Assembly (NCBI GenBank): GCA_049649525.1
Contig: JBARZE010000040.1
Coordinates: 62,001 to 126,000, forward strand
Length of the DNA stretch: 64,000 bases
Direction of reading: 5' to 3'
Source: JAAURB01 sp049649525
Lineage (GTDB): Bacteria > Cyanobacteriota > Cyanobacteriia > Cyanobacteriales > Microcoleaceae
Part shown: positions 54,444 to 64,000 of the stretch, one piece after another
Layout: every line of letters begins with the position of its first letter
Numbering within the stretch: the stretch's first letter is position 1
Notes under the pieces: model-generated
Seen by the model: only the letters and a program-made list of their open reading frames with translations
Databases searched by the model: none
Told to the model about the DNA's origin: nothing
Program-made: the position numbers and the translations under genes

Positions 54444-54838
54444 ATTTTTTCCTCCTAAAAATTAATGATATTATCATACAATTTAATAGAGTGAAATCCT
54501 TGCTGTTCAAAAAAGAATATTCTTTTGATTCCATATACATACAACTAGATTAACATTTTCTTATAAGCACTACGGTAAGTTGGTTTTAAATATATTGCAG
54601 AAAATGAATTAATTAAGACATAGCTGATTATGGATTCCCGCCGACAAGGTCGAGACAGCTTGTAGTCCTAATTCTTCCTTTCTTTGTTATATCTTCAATT
54701 TGGATTTAAAATATTTATATTTTAGTAATTAATAAGCTGTTATTTAATATAGCGCTATAAAGAAGTAAAAAGATTAATAAAAAGAACAAATGGCTGAGTT
54801 GAGTTACAAATTATTTAATAGATTATGAAAGAGTGATT
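54444..54838. other. Intergenic region
   Basis: About 395 AT-rich bases. No gene, hairpin with T-tail or repeat was recognised. Confidence 0.45.
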
Positions 54839-56350
54839 TTACGCAGAGAAAATAAAGTCGTTTTCTGCTAAACTATTGACTCCATCAATTAACAAAGTCC
54901 CGCCGTCATAATTCACCGTCTGACCATCAATTTGATATTCAATCATACCCGTATTAAATCCTTCGCCATCTAAAGCAACTTCACCCGACTCCGGTAAATG
55001 AATCAGTAAATCACCATTGACTTGTTCAACAAAGGGGAAATCTAGATCCGTTAACAAATCATCTGACCCCATGTCAATACCGTTAGGATAGAAATCTAAA
55101 ACCTCAAAATTCTTCAGACTTAATTCATTCAGTGGTGCATCTTCAGGGTTGAAATTTAATAGGATATCAAATCCAAACTCAATTTTATCTAAACCCGGTT
55201 CAAATCCCAATAGTGTATCATTACCAAAACCACCAAATTCTTCACCCGTTAGCTTAAAGATATCCTGCTGATTATCCATATCAGCAATAGGATTTCCATT
55301 GAGTAAACTCCCACCCCCGCTGAGGATATCATCATCACTGCCACCGACTAAAGAATCTTCACCCCATCCTCCCGCTATCGTATCATCGCCACTACCCCCG
55401 AGAATAGAATCATCTCCATTACCACCGTCTAAAATATCTGCTTCATCACCACCATCAAGCAGATCGTTTCCACTATCACCAAACAGTTGATCGAAACCAT
55501 CACCGCCAAACATCTCGTCATTGCCGCCATCACCATCTAAGACATCATCACCATCCGATCCAAACATCTCATCATCCCCTCCTCCTCCGGCAATTGTATC
55601 GTCATCCCATTCTCCAGACAGAACATCATTGCCATCTCCGCCATTAATAAAATCATTGCCATCTCCGCCATTGATGGTATCTTGACCGACGTTAATCCCA
55701 CCTTTGAGGATATCATCGTCACCACCGCCTAAAATTCGGTCATCTCCATCTCCGCCATCAATGGTATCTTCACCCCATCCTCCCGAGAGGCTATCATCTC
55801 CAGAAACACCGCTAATATTGTCATCTCCCGAACCCCCATCAACGGTATCATTACCTGTATCGCCGCTGAGGTTATCGTTACCCCTCTCCCCGAACAGTTG
55901 GTCATTACTGCTACCCCCTCGGATCAAATCATTGCCGTTACCGCCTCGAAGTATATCAAACCCTTGTTCACCATACAGACTGTCATTGCCATCACCTCCG
56001 CTGATAAAATCGTTGTAGCTAATTAGAGGTAGAAAATTGTCAACTAAAATCGTTTCAGAGAATGAAGTTGTAGCAATATCGAAAGTAAAATCCCCTACGG
56101 AAGGGGTTGATGATGAGGCTGATTTAGAGGTAACATCGGAGGGAATGACAACGCTGCTTCCGGTTGTATCACCGTATATGCGATCATTACCCTCTCCCCC
56201 AGACAGGGTATCAGCGCCGATGCCACCATACATCTTGTCGTTATCACCTAAACCCCAGAGTCGGTCATTTCCAGCCAGTCCCCGGATGTTATCTGAATCA
56301 TTGGTTCCGAATAACCAATTGTTTCCGTTTGTACCTGTAATATTCGCCAT
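54839..56350 (-). CDS. RTX calcium-binding repeat protein
   Basis: 503 residues made mostly of GGxGxDxUx nonapeptides (for example GGDGNDSLYGEQG, GGSGDDNISGVSG), about 30 in two blocks (residues 5-60 and 95-340), which bind Ca2+ in a parallel beta roll. There is no catalytic domain and no N-terminal signal; the C-terminal 110 residues (LTGEEFGGFGNDTLLGFEPG onward) probably carry a type I secretion signal, as in other RTX proteins. No transporter gene is adjacent. Likely a surface or S-layer-like protein. Confidence 0.9.
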   Translation of the reverse strand: MANITGTNGNNWLFGTNDSDNIRGLAGNDRLWGLGDNDKMYGGIGADTLSGGEGNDRIYGDTTGSSVVIPSDVTSKSASSSTPSVGDFTFDIATTSFSETILVDNFLPLISYNDFISGGDGNDSLYGEQGFDILRGGNGNDLIRGGSSNDQLFGERGNDNLSGDTGNDTVDGGSGDDNISGVSGDDSLSGGWGEDTIDGGDGDDRILGGGDDDILKGGINVGQDTINGGDGNDFINGGDGNDVLSGEWDDDTIAGGGGDDEMFGSDGDDVLDGDGGNDEMFGGDGFDQLFGDSGNDLLDGGDEADILDGGNGDDSILGGSGDDTIAGGWGEDSLVGGSDDDILSGGGSLLNGNPIADMDNQQDIFKLTGEEFGGFGNDTLLGFEPGLDKIEFGFDILLNFNPEDAPLNELSLKNFEVLDFYPNGIDMGSDDLLTDLDFPFVEQVNGDLLIHLPESGEVALDGEGFNTGMIEYQIDGQTVNYDGGTLLIDGVNSLAENDFIFSA

Positions 56351-57022
56351 AGTGTGAATCTCCGAATAAATTTAAACTACGCTGTGCGATTGAGAAACTC
56401 AATGCTGTTAGTCTGTTCTCAATCTATCAATCAATTCGGAGTAGTAGAAAGTCGTATTTTTGAACTTCATCTACTTTGAGGACTATACAAAAAATGTATT
56501 TCGTGCTATTTTAATTTTTTTTTCATCAAATTCGCTTCTTTAAATCATCTAATTAAAAATACTATATAAATTTTGTTATTGCAATTTAGAATAATTTATC
56601 AGCAGAATATGGTCAGTGAGATCGCAATATGAATCTTCTCACGATTGATAACTCGCAGAACTTAGCAAACCAACAGAGACCACAAGACCCAGTGAGCCGA
56701 TTATTTTGATGGGTGTACCTATACACAACAGCATGACAGATTCCATCACAGAGATGATGTTTAAGGCCAATTTGGGCAATCTATTAGAGAGGCTCTGTTA
56801 TAGAATCCGTTACCATCAAACAATATATAAAAAATCTGAGTAATTCGATACTCACCAGTCAAAATGGTAGTAATAGATCTGATAATGATTTCGCTGTTAA
56901 AGTCTGTTCGGGTGTGTTATATCATCAGTACTGACCCAGAGCAAATGTAAAGTTAATCAGAATGAGTTTCAGAAGACGCTAAAACTCTATATCCGAGCTG
57001 ATAATACCGAGTAGCCAATGTT
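56351..57022. other. Long intergenic region
   Basis: About 670 bases between the RTX gene and the large kinase, both reading away from it. A small inverted repeat GTGTA-CCTA-TACAC lies near 56713. No gene was recognised; promoters for both neighbours must be here. Confidence 0.45.
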
Positions 57023-60000
57023 ATGCAAGTCTCTGCCATCAGTCAAGCCATTAACCGCCATCCCTTAACCGTTGCCCCCGAAACACCGATTGAAATAGTG
57101 GTTCAGTTGATGGCGAGTCAGGGCGCTAGTGCTGTGCTGGTGGTAGATACTCCAAAACTTTCTCCTCAATTTCCTAAAATTATTGGTATTTTTACAGAAC
57201 AAGATTTAATTCAACTCAACGCCATTGGGGACTTTTTACGCGGGTTTGCTATTTCTCAGATTATGATCCGCTCTGTGATCAAAGCCAAACTTTCGGAAGT
57301 TCCCAACCTATTTAGTTTATTCGCGAAGTTCGAGCAATATCAAATCAATCATCTACCCATTGTCGATGAAAGTGAGCAGTTAGTCGGGATGATCACACCC
57401 TATGATCTGCTGCAGAAGACTCAAACAGCCATTCCCTCAATACAAGTTTCCCACGCGACAACTCAACAACATATTTTTTCGATTCCCCCGACACCCTATC
57501 AAACCCCCTTACCTTTAGCGGATCATTTAATTCGTTTAGATCAAATCATTTCTACCTCAGAGTCTAAACTGGTTTATGCGCCGATTAACACCTCAGCTCG
57601 GCATTTAACCCAGTTAATGTACAAATTCAAAGTCAATACTGTGGTGATGACGACCCCAGACTCTCAGCATCAACCGACTGTACCGACTGCACTACATGGG
57701 ACTCAACGCCATCGTCGGATTTTGGGGGTAGTGACTCGACGAGACTTACTGCAAGTGCAGGCGCTGGGATTAAATTTAAATCGGGTTTCAGCAAAAGTGA
57801 TTTGTAATACCCCAGCAATTTTTGTGCGATCGCAAACCACGCTGCAAAAAGTATTGACTTTAATGCATCAATATTACAATCAATTACCGTTAATTGTGGT
57901 GGACAAAAATAGCGCTCCCGTGCGGTTAATTTCTCCTCGGTTAATTTTAAGACAAGCCCTCTCTCCCCATTCGATGCATACAACGTTGTTAACTTGTCAG
58001 CAATATATCCAAGATGTGAAGCGAACTAACAGTGGGGCGGTTCGTTCTACAGTCCCCCTGACGACTCCCTCAGACACTCAAGCCGTTTTAGCATTAGAAG
58101 CCAATCAAGAGGGGATATGGGATTGGAATTTTAAGACCAATCAAGTTTTTTATTCTACTCGTTGGAAACAGCTTTTAGGATATGAAGAATATGAAATTAA
58201 TCAGACCATTGAAGAGTGGTTGAGTCGAATTCATATTAATGATTTAAATGAATTTAAACAAAAAATTAAAGCACATCTGACGCAAAAAACAGAGCGTTTT
58301 AGAGCAGAATATCGGATGCGTTGTAAATCCGGTGATTACCAATGGATGCTGACTCGGGGTCAAGCGGTTTGGGATAGAGCCGGGACACCTGTGCGAATTG
58401 TCGGCACTCAAGCCCATATTACCCCAACTCAGCCAGAAACGACTGTCATACAGCCAGTCCAACCTGTTTCTGAGGATGTGATTAATTGTATTAATGAAGT
58501 CGTTTTCAAAACCGATGCTTTAGGAAATTGGATCTTTTTAAATCCTGCCTGGACTGAATTGACGGGATATGCAATTGAAGATTGTTTAGGATATCAATTT
58601 TTAAATTTTATTCATCCAGATGAACAAGAAAAATGTGCAATTTTATTTGAGTCGATTATTTCCGGGGATTTAGAGTCTTATCAACAAGAACTACGGTTTA
58701 CAGTGGCTTATCATCGTGATGATAATACGAGTGGTTTCACTCATACTGAAGCGCTTACTGTCCAGAATAGATTATATCGTCGGGTGTTATTTTCTGCCCG
58801 CTTAATGTTAAATTCAAAAGGTCATGCTATTGGGATTGCGGGTACTCTCAATGATAGAATTGAGCAACTAGAATTTCAAGAAGAACAGCAAGATAGAGCT
58901 GAAGCGATTCGACAACTTTATGAAGTAATTATTCATTCCAAGTTATCTTTAGCAGAAAAACTCGATCGGCTTTTATTAATGGGTTGTAATCAACTCCAAA
59001 TGAATGTAGGTTTATTTGGTAAAATTAAAGCCAATTATTATGAAGTGATTGCAGCTTATGCTAGTGATGATTTTCCTTTTAGTTTAGCATCGGGAGATAC
59101 TTTATCTCTGAATAAAACGTTTGAGCAAGAAGTGGTTAAAACCTCTGAGATTCTCTGTATAGAATCTATTAAAATATCTCCCTGGAAAAATCATCCTGCC
59201 GCTAAAACCAGACGAATAGAAGCTTATATTGGGATTCAGGTACATGTAAAAGGGCGGTTATACGGAACCCTCAGTTTTATGAGTCGTTCCCCAAGAGCCA
59301 CTTTTAAACAGACTGAAATAGAAGTGATTCAACTGATCGCCAAATATTTAGGAAGTGCGATTCAAACAGAAGAAGAAAGTATTATTTTAAAGCGAGAAAA
59401 TCAGCATTTATTGTTGATGAAACAAATCACTCAAAAAGTTCGTTCTAAACTAGAAACAAAAGAAGTATTTCAAACTACTGCAACTCAAATCGGTCGAGTG
59501 TTTGGGGTGAATCGTTGTTCAATTTATACCTATATTCCCGATCCTTATCCTCATCTGTCCTGTGTGGCCGAATATTTAGAATCTGGACATGATTCAACAC
59601 TTAATTTAGAGATTTCTGTGCAATATAATCCCTATTTTGAGCAGCTTCTTTCAGAAGACAAAGCATTAGTATCATCTGATGTTTTTACCGATCATTTATT
59701 AGAATCTTCTGCTCCAATGTGTCGTCGTATGGGCTTAAAATCTATGCTGGCAGTCCGAACATCCTATCAAGATAAATCCAATGGAATTATTATGCTGCAT
59801 CAATGCGAGCAGATGCGAAAATGGACAGCAGAAGAAATTGAGTTCTTAGAAGATGTGGCAATTCAAGTCGGATTAACCATTGCTCAAGCTAAACTTTTAG
59901 AAGCAGAAGTTGCCAGTAAAAGACAACTCTCTGAACAAAATAAAGCATTAGAAGAAGCCCGACTATCAGCAGAACTGGCAAGCCGGACAAAGAGTGAATT

Positions 60001-62194
60001 TCTAGCAACAATGAGTCACGAAATCCGCACACCCATGAATGCAGTGATTGGGATGACGGGGTTACTTTTGGATATGAATTTAAATGCTGAGCAACGAGAT
60101 TTTGTCGAAACAATTCGCACCAGCGGCGATGCTTTACTCACCATTATTAATGATATTCTTGATTTTTCTAAGATTGAATCCGGTAAATTAGAGCTAGAAC
60201 AACAACCGTTTAAATTAAGAAGTTGTATTGAAGAATCACTCGATTTACTCTCGGCCAAAGCATCAGAAAAAAATTTAGAATTAGCTTATATTATTGACCC
60301 ATCTATTCCCGATATGATTCTGGGAGATGTGACTCGCTTGCGTCAAGTTTTGGTGAATCTCCTCAGTAATGCAATTAAATTTACCACAGCAGGAGAAGTG
60401 ATTGTTTCCGTCGAAGCGATCGCAATGAAACCGACAGAAAATCTGGATAATTCCGAACAGTATTTAAGCAAATGGTACGAGATTCAATTCGCTGTAGCCG
60501 ATACTGGGATTGGTATTCCACCTGAACGAATGGATCGATTATTTAAAGCTTTTTCTCAAGTGGATGCTTCTACTACTCGTCAATATGGTGGCACAGGATT
60601 AGGGTTAGCAGTTAGTTTGCGCTTAAGTGAATTAATGGGGGGACAAATGTGGGTAGTCAGCCATACCCTCGTAGAACGAGATCCGCCGGGAGAGAACTTA
60701 ATTCTGACCGGAAAAACTGGCAAGATTCCGAAATTATTTGATATAAAAGAGAGTCATAAAACAGGCTCAACTTTTTATTTTACCATCAAAGTTCCGGCCA
60801 TTGAATCATCGACTATTGCTGATGGGACGGATGACTTTTTCACAGGTAAACGTCTGCTGGTGGTAGAAAGTCATAATATTAATCAAATTGTGATTATGCG
60901 GCAAGTCAAAGCCTGGGGAATGGAAGCAATGATCGCAACAACAGGGACAGATGCTCTACAACTGTTTCAAGCTCATCCTGAGATAGACTTGGTCATTCTG
61001 GGGATTAATTTGCCGGATATGGATGAAATAAAACTGGCAACAAAGCTGCGTCAAATTGAACAAAAGTTATTTCAAACCAATCCGAAGTATGAACCTGTAA
61101 ATTTGGTGATTTTTAATTATGCTAGTAATACCAATATTGTGAAGCGGATTGAGAAAACCAATGTCAATTGCGCGGGATTTATTAATAAACCCTTGAAGCA
61201 ATCTCAATTTTATAATATTCTGCTACAAATCTTTGCAGACCATGAAACCCTAAATCAACAATATCACGATCAACTTGAATCTTCTCGACTCATTCTCAAT
61301 GGTAACCTGCCTCAATCTTCCCTGCGGATTTTGCTAGCAGAAGACAATATGACCAATCAGAAAGTCGCAACAAAATTACTGCAACGTTTGGGTTATCGAG
61401 CCGATATTGCCGGAAATGGACTAGAAGTCTTAGATGCCCTGCACCGACAGTCTTATGATGTGGTGTTGATGGATGTGCAAATGCCCGAAATGGATGGGTT
61501 GGAAACCACCCGCTGTATTTGTGCTGAATATAGCCCCAGCAGCGATCGCAGCCCCCGAAAACCTTGGATTATTGCGATGACAGCAAATGCCATGAAAGGC
61601 GATCGCGAAATGTGTCTACAAGCGGGTATGGATGACTATGTGACCAAACCTGTGCGGCGGGAAGAATTGGCTAAAGCCCTGGCTCGATGCCAAGCCCTAG
61701 AACCTTTAGCAAAAATAAATGATAATAGAAATGACGCAACTCACAGAAATGGTTATCTTGTGACAGAGAAGAAGTTAAATCAACATCAAATGCCCACAGC
61801 CATTAACTTAGAAGTCCTAGAAACATTACGAGAATACGATGATGAAGACGATCCATTTGTCGATATGCTGATTGAAACTTACTTAGGAGAAGCCCCTCAA
61901 CACTTAGAAGCAATTCGTCAAAGCCTCACGGATCAAAATGCTAAACAACTCAAAGAAGCGGCTCATACCCTCAAGTCTAGTAGCGCTCAACTGGGGGCAA
62001 TGACATTTTCTCAATTTTGCAAAACCTTAGAAGCGATGGGGCGAGCAGCCCTCGAAGGAGAAGATCCAGAACAAACCTGTTTTACTTCAGGGACCGCAGC
62101 AGAACAATTCGCAGCAGCAGAAACAGAATGGCAGCGGGTAACAACGGAATTACAGGCTCAAATTCAGTCCAATAATCCGGAAATGTCGAGTTAA
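57023..62194 (+). CDS. Multi-sensor hybrid histidine kinase
   Basis: 1723 residues: two CBS pairs (about 1-130 and 170-320), two PAS domains (355-460 with a PAC motif, 480-610), two GAF domains (620-785 and 795-965), HisKA with H999 in ATMSHEIRTP, HATPase_c (LVNLLSNAIKFT, VADTGIGI, GTGLGLAVSLRL), a degenerate receiver with Gly1327 where the phospho-Asp should be, a good receiver with D1484 in VVLMDVQMPEMDG, and an Hpt domain with H1648 in EAAHTLKSSSAQLG. So the phosphorelay can run H999-D1484-H1648. CBS domains suggest adenylate-energy sensing. Convergent with the response regulator gene, their stops overlapping. Confidence 0.93.
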   Translation: MQVSAISQAINRHPLTVAPETPIEIVVQLMASQGASAVLVVDTPKLSPQFPKIIGIFTEQDLIQLNAIGDFLRGFAISQIMIRSVIKAKLSEVPNLFSLFAKFEQYQINHLPIVDESEQLVGMITPYDLLQKTQTAIPSIQVSHATTQQHIFSIPPTPYQTPLPLADHLIRLDQIISTSESKLVYAPINTSARHLTQLMYKFKVNTVVMTTPDSQHQPTVPTALHGTQRHRRILGVVTRRDLLQVQALGLNLNRVSAKVICNTPAIFVRSQTTLQKVLTLMHQYYNQLPLIVVDKNSAPVRLISPRLILRQALSPHSMHTTLLTCQQYIQDVKRTNSGAVRSTVPLTTPSDTQAVLALEANQEGIWDWNFKTNQVFYSTRWKQLLGYEEYEINQTIEEWLSRIHINDLNEFKQKIKAHLTQKTERFRAEYRMRCKSGDYQWMLTRGQAVWDRAGTPVRIVGTQAHITPTQPETTVIQPVQPVSEDVINCINEVVFKTDALGNWIFLNPAWTELTGYAIEDCLGYQFLNFIHPDEQEKCAILFESIISGDLESYQQELRFTVAYHRDDNTSGFTHTEALTVQNRLYRRVLFSARLMLNSKGHAIGIAGTLNDRIEQLEFQEEQQDRAEAIRQLYEVIIHSKLSLAEKLDRLLLMGCNQLQMNVGLFGKIKANYYEVIAAYASDDFPFSLASGDTLSLNKTFEQEVVKTSEILCIESIKISPWKNHPAAKTRRIEAYIGIQVHVKGRLYGTLSFMSRSPRATFKQTEIEVIQLIAKYLGSAIQTEEESIILKRENQHLLLMKQITQKVRSKLETKEVFQTTATQIGRVFGVNRCSIYTYIPDPYPHLSCVAEYLESGHDSTLNLEISVQYNPYFEQLLSEDKALVSSDVFTDHLLESSAPMCRRMGLKSMLAVRTSYQDKSNGIIMLHQCEQMRKWTAEEIEFLEDVAIQVGLTIAQAKLLEAEVASKRQLSEQNKALEEARLSAELASRTKSEFLATMSHEIRTPMNAVIGMTGLLLDMNLNAEQRDFVETIRTSGDALLTIINDILDFSKIESGKLELEQQPFKLRSCIEESLDLLSAKASEKNLELAYIIDPSIPDMILGDVTRLRQVLVNLLSNAIKFTTAGEVIVSVEAIAMKPTENLDNSEQYLSKWYEIQFAVADTGIGIPPERMDRLFKAFSQVDASTTRQYGGTGLGLAVSLRLSELMGGQMWVVSHTLVERDPPGENLILTGKTGKIPKLFDIKESHKTGSTFYFTIKVPAIESSTIADGTDDFFTGKRLLVVESHNINQIVIMRQVKAWGMEAMIATTGTDALQLFQAHPEIDLVILGINLPDMDEIKLATKLRQIEQKLFQTNPKYEPVNLVIFNYASNTNIVKRIEKTNVNCAGFINKPLKQSQFYNILLQIFADHETLNQQYHDQLESSRLILNGNLPQSSLRILLAEDNMTNQKVATKLLQRLGYRADIAGNGLEVLDALHRQSYDVVLMDVQMPEMDGLETTRCICAEYSPSSDRSPRKPWIIAMTANAMKGDREMCLQAGMDDYVTKPVRREELAKALARCQALEPLAKINDNRNDATHRNGYLVTEKKLNQHQMPTAINLEVLETLREYDDEDDPFVDMLIETYLGEAPQHLEAIRQSLTDQNAKQLKEAAHTLKSSSAQLGAMTFSQFCKTLEAMGRAALEGEDPEQTCFTSGTAAEQFAAAETEWQRVTTELQAQIQSNNPEMSS

Positions 62195-64000
62195 TGAAGA
62201 TCCTGGGGGGCAAAAAATCCTTCAATTGCCACGAGGCGATCGCGTCCTTGGCTTTTAGCCTGATGTAAAGCGGTTTCAACTTGTCGGTACAAGGTTGAGA
62301 GATCTTGACCATCTTCAGGATAAGTGGTAATTCCAGCACTAGCAGTAATTTGAAGTTGAATATTATGAGGGATCTGAAATATCTGGAGACGAATTAATTC
62401 TAATAGTTGCTGCATCCGCTTGACTCCATTGGCTTTACTCATACCATACCAACCGATCAAAAACTCTTCTCCACTCCAACGAGCGACAATATCTTCTCCA
62501 CGAAATTGTTGTAACAACAGTTGCCCTAATTGCCGCAACACTCGATCGCCCACTTCAGCACTATAAAAATCATTCACTTGTCTAAATCGATCAATATCTA
62601 ATAACCCGATACAGAAGCTTTGATGATGACGTTGGGCTAAACGCAGATAACGATTTAAATCTTGAATCGAACGTCGGCGGTTGGCTAACCCGGTGAGGGC
62701 ATCGACTTCTGCTAAACTACGCCACAGTTGGACTCGTTCTAAACGGTTAAAAATTCGGGTGGCCAGTTCAGCTTCATTAAAAGGTTTAGAGATATAATCA
62801 TCCGCCCCAACTTGATAAATTTGCCGGGTTATTTCTGGATCTTGAGAAGCAGATAAAAACAAAATCGGTAACCCTTGCCAAATTTGATCATTACGCACCA
62901 TTCGACACAATTCAATCCCATTAAAATGGGGCATATCTAAATCCAGAATCAACAAATCCGGTTTCACTGCTTTCAAGGTTTGCCAGAATTGACACGGATC
63001 GCTGAGGGTAGTGACGCTTAACCCCCAAGAAGAGAGAAACCCGGACAACAAATCAAGGATAATTACATCATCATCGAGAGCCAAAATTGTAGATCTTCGG
63101 GGTTTCGGCTGGAGTAGATCAAGCACAGCCTCTAAAACTTGCGACGCGGGAACAGATTTAGGTAAAAATGCATTGCCGCCCAGTTTAGCCACTGCAGCGC
63201 GTTGGCGTAGCCTCTCCATAGGAGAATTGCTGACTTGCTCTTGAGCGCTAAAAACCAATACCTGTAACTTCGGAAACTGTGCCTTGATTTCTTCGAGTAA
63301 AATCAGTCCCCCCTGAGGCAGGTTGGGAAAAGCTAAATCGAGTAAAACAATATCCGGCTCAACTTGCAGCAAAATCGCTCGGGCTTGGTTAAGATCTAAA
63401 GCCACTAACACCCGAATATTCCAATCTAACGCCTCAATTTGCAATAATTCTGTCAGTTCAGCATCATCATCGACAATCAACATTAAGGGTGTAGAGGTTT
63501 GCGTTGGCGTTGATGTGGTGGGAATTGACGCAGATGGAGGTAAATTCGGAGGCTGTTTGAGAGATTGGTGCAATTGTTTCATCCAGCCGGGCAACGGCTC
63601 TAAAGCAGTACTGATATGAGAATTAAAATCAGCTTCAGTTTGGGCCGCAATCATCGATTGTTCAATCTTTTTAGCCAGTTGATAGCCCGACTCTAACCCA
63701 AACATTCCCAGAGATCCCGCTAATTTGTGGGCGCTGGCTTCGGCTTGTTGATACAGTACATCGGTTGCCTCGGCATTGTGCAACGCCTCTATCAGTTGTT
63801 CAAGCTTCCGGACACGATCTTGAATTTTCGGGCGAAAGCGTTCCCAGGCAGCCGTCATAGCGGTTAATTCGCTCTGGGCGGGGGCAGTCGTTAAGGGATT
63901 ATCTTCAGAGGTTGTGGTTAGGTGTAATTGCGCTGCTTTAGAATCCGACGACGACGACGACGACGAGGTCGGTTTGAGACGATAGCCAATGCCATACACT
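62191..64000 (-). CDS. Response regulator with Hpt, two receivers and GGDEF (5' end outside window)
   Basis: At the window edge the reading frame enters with VYGIGYRLKP, the end of an OmpR-type winged-helix DNA-binding domain, so the gene starts beyond base 64000. Next come a poly-Ser linker, an Hpt domain (SAHKLAGSLGMFG), a receiver (VDDDAELTEL, DIVLLDLAFP, LPKSVP), a second receiver (LDDDVIILDLL, LLILDLDMPHFNG, YISKPF) and a GGDEF domain with DALTGLANRRRS and the active-site variant SGEEF. It therefore probably binds DNA and makes c-di-GMP. The 1723-residue kinase is its likely partner. Confidence 0.88.
   Translation of the reverse strand, partial: VYGIGYRLKPTSSSSSSSDSKAAQLHLTTTSEDNPLTTAPAQSELTAMTAAWERFRPKIQDRVRKLEQLIEALHNAEATDVLYQQAEASAHKLAGSLGMFGLESGYQLAKKIEQSMIAAQTEADFNSHISTALEPLPGWMKQLHQSLKQPPNLPPSASIPTTSTPTQTSTPLMLIVDDDAELTELLQIEALDWNIRVLVALDLNQARAILLQVEPDIVLLDLAFPNLPQGGLILLEEIKAQFPKLQVLVFSAQEQVSNSPMERLRQRAAVAKLGGNAFLPKSVPASQVLEAVLDLLQPKPRRSTILALDDDVIILDLLSGFLSSWGLSVTTLSDPCQFWQTLKAVKPDLLILDLDMPHFNGIELCRMVRNDQIWQGLPILFLSASQDPEITRQIYQVGADDYISKPFNEAELATRIFNRLERVQLWRSLAEVDALTGLANRRRSIQDLNRYLRLAQRHHQSFCIGLLDIDRFRQVNDFYSAEVGDRVLRQLGQLLLQQFRGEDIVARWSGEEFLIGWYGMSKANGVKRMQQLLELIRLQIFQIPHNIQLQITASAGITTYPEDGQDLSTLYRQVETALHQAKSQGRDRLVAIEGFFAPQDLH
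63947..63966. repeat. Trinucleotide repeat coding poly-Ser
   Basis: Six GAC triplets (plus strand) code for the Ser run between the winged helix and Hpt domains of the response regulator; changes in copy number would only alter linker length. Confidence 0.75.

Noticed and set aside
55299..56357. Plus-strand Pro/Ser-rich frames opposite the RTX gene
   Set aside because: They are the antisense of GGxGxD repeats and have no start signals or domains.
1..64000. CRISPR arrays, insertion sequences, rRNA and tRNA genes
   Set aside because: No regularly spaced direct repeats with unique spacers, no transposase reading frame and no tRNA T-loop signatures were seen.

Overview
The window comes from a cyanobacterium, most likely a filamentous member of the Oscillatoriales (Planktothrix/Limnoraphis-like; this is inference). 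The evidence is the gene content: cytochrome c6, a PanC-Cmk fusion, Ycf20/DUF565, plant-type D-glycerate 3-kinase, CbiT, an ffh-rpsP-khpA cluster and very large hybrid histidine kinases. AT-rich DNA, scattered HIP1-type GCGATCGC sites and many short tandem repeats between genes agree with this. It is ordinary chromosome; no phage, plasmid, CRISPR, tRNA or rRNA was found.

Layout. 1-9.6 kb: anmK (cut by the edge), a PP2C phosphatase, an ABC1 kinase, cdsA, cbiT and a PLP decarboxylase on the minus strand, then a conserved hypothetical and tgt on the plus strand. 9.7-16 kb: an acetyltransferase, a long decayed LRR-TPR-CHAT gene, a candidate small RNA, unidentified decayed DNA and a PAS histidine kinase with a decayed N-terminal extension. 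16-29.3 kb: khpA, rpsP and ffh, a TPR protein, a secreted retropepsin-like protein, trpD, a second decayed histidine kinase, petJ, a HAD phosphatase, a DUF427 protein, two membrane-anchored low-complexity proteins, DUF565 and glycerate kinase. 29.4-42.7 kb: a HEPN-like hypothetical, a strong candidate small RNA, a tyrosine recombinase, ruvB, a PlsC-like acyltransferase, an HD-like protein, a cyclase-ATPase-TPR regulator, three tandem copies of a structured 237-bp element, a photolyase and rpiA. 42.9-64 kb: a TPR/SPINDLY O-GlcNAc-transferase-like protein, panC-cmk, two histidine kinases, a split manganese exporter pair, a TPR protein, a small conserved protein, an RTX protein, a 1723-residue hybrid kinase and a convergent response regulator cut by the right edge.

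The genes combine housekeeping (translation and secretion, lipid, tryptophan, pantothenate, cobalamin, pentose phosphate and photorespiration steps, DNA repair) with an unusually dense signalling set: five histidine kinases or remnants, a class III cyclase, a diguanylate cyclase, a PP2C phosphatase and several TPR scaffolds.

Most interesting signals: (1) the tandem element at 39.4-40.13 kb, whose copies keep the same helices with different paired sequences (covariation), form a pseudoknot-like fold and end at an intrinsic terminator, so it looks like a tandem array of structured RNAs, possibly HEARO-like; (2) the CHAT gene remnant, in which 16 in-frame stops sit almost entirely where CAA (Gln) or CGA (Arg) is expected; (3) a promoter-hairpins-terminator unit at 30.18-30.39 kb; (4) a Yfr1-like CUCCUCACAC element at 13.4-13.5 kb.
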